Shown here: positions 63,271 to 64,000 of the stretch, piece after piece | Numbering within the stretch: the first letter of the stretch is position 1 | Layout: each line of letters begins with the position of its first letter | Origin: Fistulifera solaris | Lineage: Eukaryota > Bacillariophyta > Bacillariophyceae > Naviculales > Stauroneidaceae | Direction of reading: 5' to 3' | DNA: 64,000 nt | Assembly (NCBI GenBank): GCA_030295235.1 | Contig: AP026164.1 | Span: 186,001-250,000 of the forward strand | Program-made: the position numbers and the translations under genes | Notes under the pieces: generated by a model | The model's input: only the letters and a program-made list of their open reading frames with translations | Database searches by the model: none | Told to the model about the DNA's origin: nothing

Positions 63271-64000
63271 GGTGTCTTGTTGTGCTTGAGTAACCTCAGG
63301 ACTTGTTACAAGTATGTGAAAGGGGAAGGCGAACAGTTTCGTGAAGACGATGTCAAAGGAACGCAATAAAAGAACGCGAAGTATCTTTCGATGGCTCATG
63401 GTATCACGAGCTCGTAATAGGTCATTTGAAGCCGGTACGACGCATCGTCACGGAAAGTTGACCTGCAAATATCCGGGTATCCCCTTACGAGATGCCACGT
63501 GAAATCTACTTACAAGTACGTAGACAATTTATGCGTCAAAACAGTCATGATAATTGAGTGTAGAGATCATTTGTTTCGTGTCGATTATTGTTAAGTGGTA
63601 CGCATCATCCACGTTGGTGATTACTATGATGGCTCTGGTGCAGGGTAGACCCACGAAGTGATTGATGTCGCAAATAGCCCATATTCATTCGGGTACCCCT
63701 ACATCAATACGACATTCGACGCCTTGCACCTTTCGCAGCTTTACGGTTTGAACTCAATTTAATACCGAATATTAAGCCTGAATATGACTTGTTTGCGTTG
63801 GTTGTGTTTAAAATGGTGACATTGGTGCAAACGAAAGCCGAAAATGGAGGAGGTCAAAACTCCACTATATCCGGGTTTCACTACGTCGAAAAAAAACGGA
63901 CGAGGAAAGACCACCGTCACTTTCCATTCATTTTCATTTTATTCGCAATTTTGAATGAAACAGCACTTGCTGGTTTGTTGATAGATACATTCGAATCACA
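63271..64000. other. terminal spacer, nothing seen
   Basis: Beyond the HBDH start I see no supported gene. An ACAAGTAC string lies near 63511-63518. Confidence 0.35.

Overview
The window reads as nuclear DNA of a photosynthetic stramenopile, most likely a diatom. Several gene products start with a signal peptide that ends in an A-F or A-x-F type cleavage site (for example SSAF, SSFAF, CLAFLP, ACFTAF), which is the heterokont bipartite plastid-targeting style. Introns are few, 69-92 nt long, with GTAAGT or GTACGT donors. Genes are dense and lie on both strands. Single-copy eukaryotic genes (RPL11, RsmH, ATCase, HIG1, a ZCCHC9 homologue, a thiamine-pyrophosphate-type carrier) sit beside stramenopile-style ankyrin and ARM/LRR proteins.

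Layout. 1-9 kb: pseudouridine synthase, a glomulin/ALF4-like protein, a membrane protein, RPL11, a tRNA-Leu and a plastid-targeted coiled-coil protein. 9-14.6 kb: PPR protein, HIG1-domain protein, ZCCHC9-like zinc-knuckle protein. 14.8-20.7 kb: a gene graveyard, all on the minus strand, holding a 3' fragment of citramalate synthase, a zinc-ADH relic, a relic with CCDC53/formin-like motifs and a possible glycosyltransferase relic. The intact citramalate synthase follows at 20.7-22.7 kb. 23.5-30.2 kb: a very large ARM-LRR-CHAT-STAND gene. 30.9-39.1 kb: RsmH, a CK1-like kinase with an FHA-like tail, ATCase, and a 2OG-oxygenase fused to propeller-like repeats. 39-50.9 kb: small unknowns, an ankyrin protein, a TPR-like protein, an atypical SDR, a PhyH-like oxygenase, a plastid BCAT and an MFS transporter. 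51-63.4 kb: mitochondrial carrier, a methyltransferase pseudogene, a second TPR-like paralogue, a NYN-LOTUS-SAP protein, a disordered protein, a TauD-like oxygenase and 3-hydroxyacyl-CoA dehydrogenase.

The most striking system is the 23.5-30.2 kb gene. It encodes a protein of roughly 2,200 residues with UIM-like motifs, ARM repeats, LRRs, a CHAT caspase-like protease with its His-Cys pair, and a C-terminal STAND/NB-ARC-like NTPase. This is an NLR-like architecture with a built-in protease. Citramalate synthase and BCAT both carry plastid-type leaders and could supply the first and last steps of a citramalate route to isoleucine.

Two short intergenic sequence families recur: an imperfect palindrome of the form TGACTG-n-CAGTCR and the 9-mer TACCTGGTA. 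Many copies lie 100-400 bp upstream of start codons. About a dozen genes show one-base frame breaks next to homopolymers, with the protein sense continuing cleanly across the break. These look like assembly indels rather than biology, and gene ends are given across them.
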